DNA of 64,000 nt. Origin: Streptomyces albireticuli (GTDB taxonomy: Bacteria > Actinomycetota > Actinomycetes > Streptomycetales > Streptomycetaceae). The stretch is from positions 4,370,001-4,434,000 of the forward strand of contig NZ_CP021744.1 in assembly GCF_002192455.1 (NCBI RefSeq). Reading direction: 5' to 3'. The notes below the pieces were generated by a model. The model saw nothing but the letters and a program-made list of their open reading frames with translations, ran no database searches and had not been told where the DNA came from. Position 1 is the first letter of the stretch. Every line of letters starts with the position of its first letter. The position numbers and the translations under genes are program-made. Shown piece by piece: positions 63,457-64,000 of this stretch.

Positions 63457-63592
63457 GAGAGGGCGGAGGCGGTTGACGGATGAAGCAGTCGGGCAGATGT
63501 CCGAACTGACCCGAGAGTCGTCGATCGCACAGGTGACGATCAGTACCAGCCTGGAGGCTCAAGGTGACGCGCATCAGCTGCGGAGGACGGTC

Positions 63593-64000
63593 ATGACATC
63601 CGTCCTCGTCTGCGACGATTCCCCGCTTGCCCGAGAGGCGCTCCGCCGTGCGGTGGCGACCGTGCCCGGCGTCGAGCGTGTGACGACGGCGGCCAACGGC
63701 GAGGAAGTCCTCCGCCGCTGGGGCGCCGATCGTTCGGACCTCATTCTGATGGACGTACGGATGCCCGGACTCGGCGGTGTGGAGACGGTGCGCCGGCTGC
63801 TCTCCGCGGACCCCGGCGCCCGCATCATCATGCTCACGGTCGCCGAGGACCTCGACGGTGTCGCGCTCGCGGTCGCCGCCGGGGCGCGGGGCTATCTGCA
63901 CAAGGACGCCTCGCGTGCCGAACTGCGGGCCACCGTGACGCAGGCCCTCGCCGACCCGACGTGGCGGCTCGCCCCGCGCCGGCTGCGGTCGGCCGAGATG
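63593..64000 (+). CDS. bldM: Atypical response regulator BldM (3' end cut by window)
   Basis: The first 136 residues are present: a receiver domain starting MTSVLVCDDSPLAREALRRA, with Asp8/Asp9, Asp54 (LILMDVRMPG), Thr in MLTVAED and Lys in YLHKDAS. The LuxR-type DNA-binding domain lies beyond the window. BldM activates aerial growth genes as a homodimer and sporulation genes as a heterodimer with WhiI, without requiring phosphorylation of Asp54. ATG 63593 has CGGAGGA upstream. Confidence 0.96.
   Translation, partial: MTSVLVCDDSPLAREALRRAVATVPGVERVTTAANGEEVLRRWGADRSDLILMDVRMPGLGGVETVRRLLSADPGARIIMLTVAEDLDGVALAVAAGARGYLHKDASRAELRATVTQALADPTWRLAPRRLRSAEM

Overview
The window is chromosomal DNA of a high-GC actinomycete, almost certainly a Streptomyces. 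The evidence is the very high G/C at third codon positions, frequent GTG starts, the uninterrupted S10-spc-alpha ribosomal cluster, a His-tailed GroEL1 behind two CIRCE boxes, and the developmental pair whiD/bldM at the right edge. The species cannot be named from sequence alone.

Layout: 1-802 is the 5' part of a Tat-type PIG-L deacetylase lipoprotein. 1093-18978 is the ribosomal protein supercluster (rpsJ to rplQ) with secY, adk, map, infA, rpoA and truA embedded. Intercistronic hairpins probably divide it into sub-operons. A decayed second copy of the map 3' end lies between map and infA. 19167-27497 holds two paralogous GT4 glycosyltransferases with unusual C-terminal extensions, a lipoprotein, a single-pass membrane protein and an ABC-F ATPase. 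27613-35204 is rplM-rpsI-glmM, a DUF389 membrane protein, coaA, glmS and a frameshifted acpS, which links translation to amino-sugar, CoA and acyl-carrier metabolism.

35256-44419 is an accessory block set into this housekeeping backbone. It has a minus-strand whiJ-like cassette (DUF397, XRE/DUF5753 regulator, DUF6879, a small cysteine protein). On the plus strand lie a second, frameshifted XRE-TPR regulator, a short coupled ORF with an RsbW-like ATPase, a MerR regulator, and a 1107-residue protein joining a trypsin-like protease, a NACHT NTPase and a leucine-rich C-terminus. This last protein has the build of bacterial NLR-like immune proteins and is the best candidate in the window for an undescribed system.

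44453-53525 returns to housekeeping: NAD(P)HX repair, alr, an alpha/beta hydrolase, and the t6A genes tsaE, tsaB and tsaD with rimI. A possible iron-box palindrome sits before a small ORF, and a YkuD-like protein here lacks its catalytic centre. 53575-64000 holds an MFS exporter, a THUMP-like methyltransferase, a polysaccharide deacetylase lipoprotein, groES-groEL1, an SDR, a MOSC protein divergent from a LysR regulator, and whiD divergent from bldM. bldM is cut by the window end. Two genes (acpS and the XRE regulator) carry the same defect, one missing G in a GGGG run. That means either recent inactivation or homopolymer errors in the assembly. No tRNA, rRNA, CRISPR array or insertion sequence was found.
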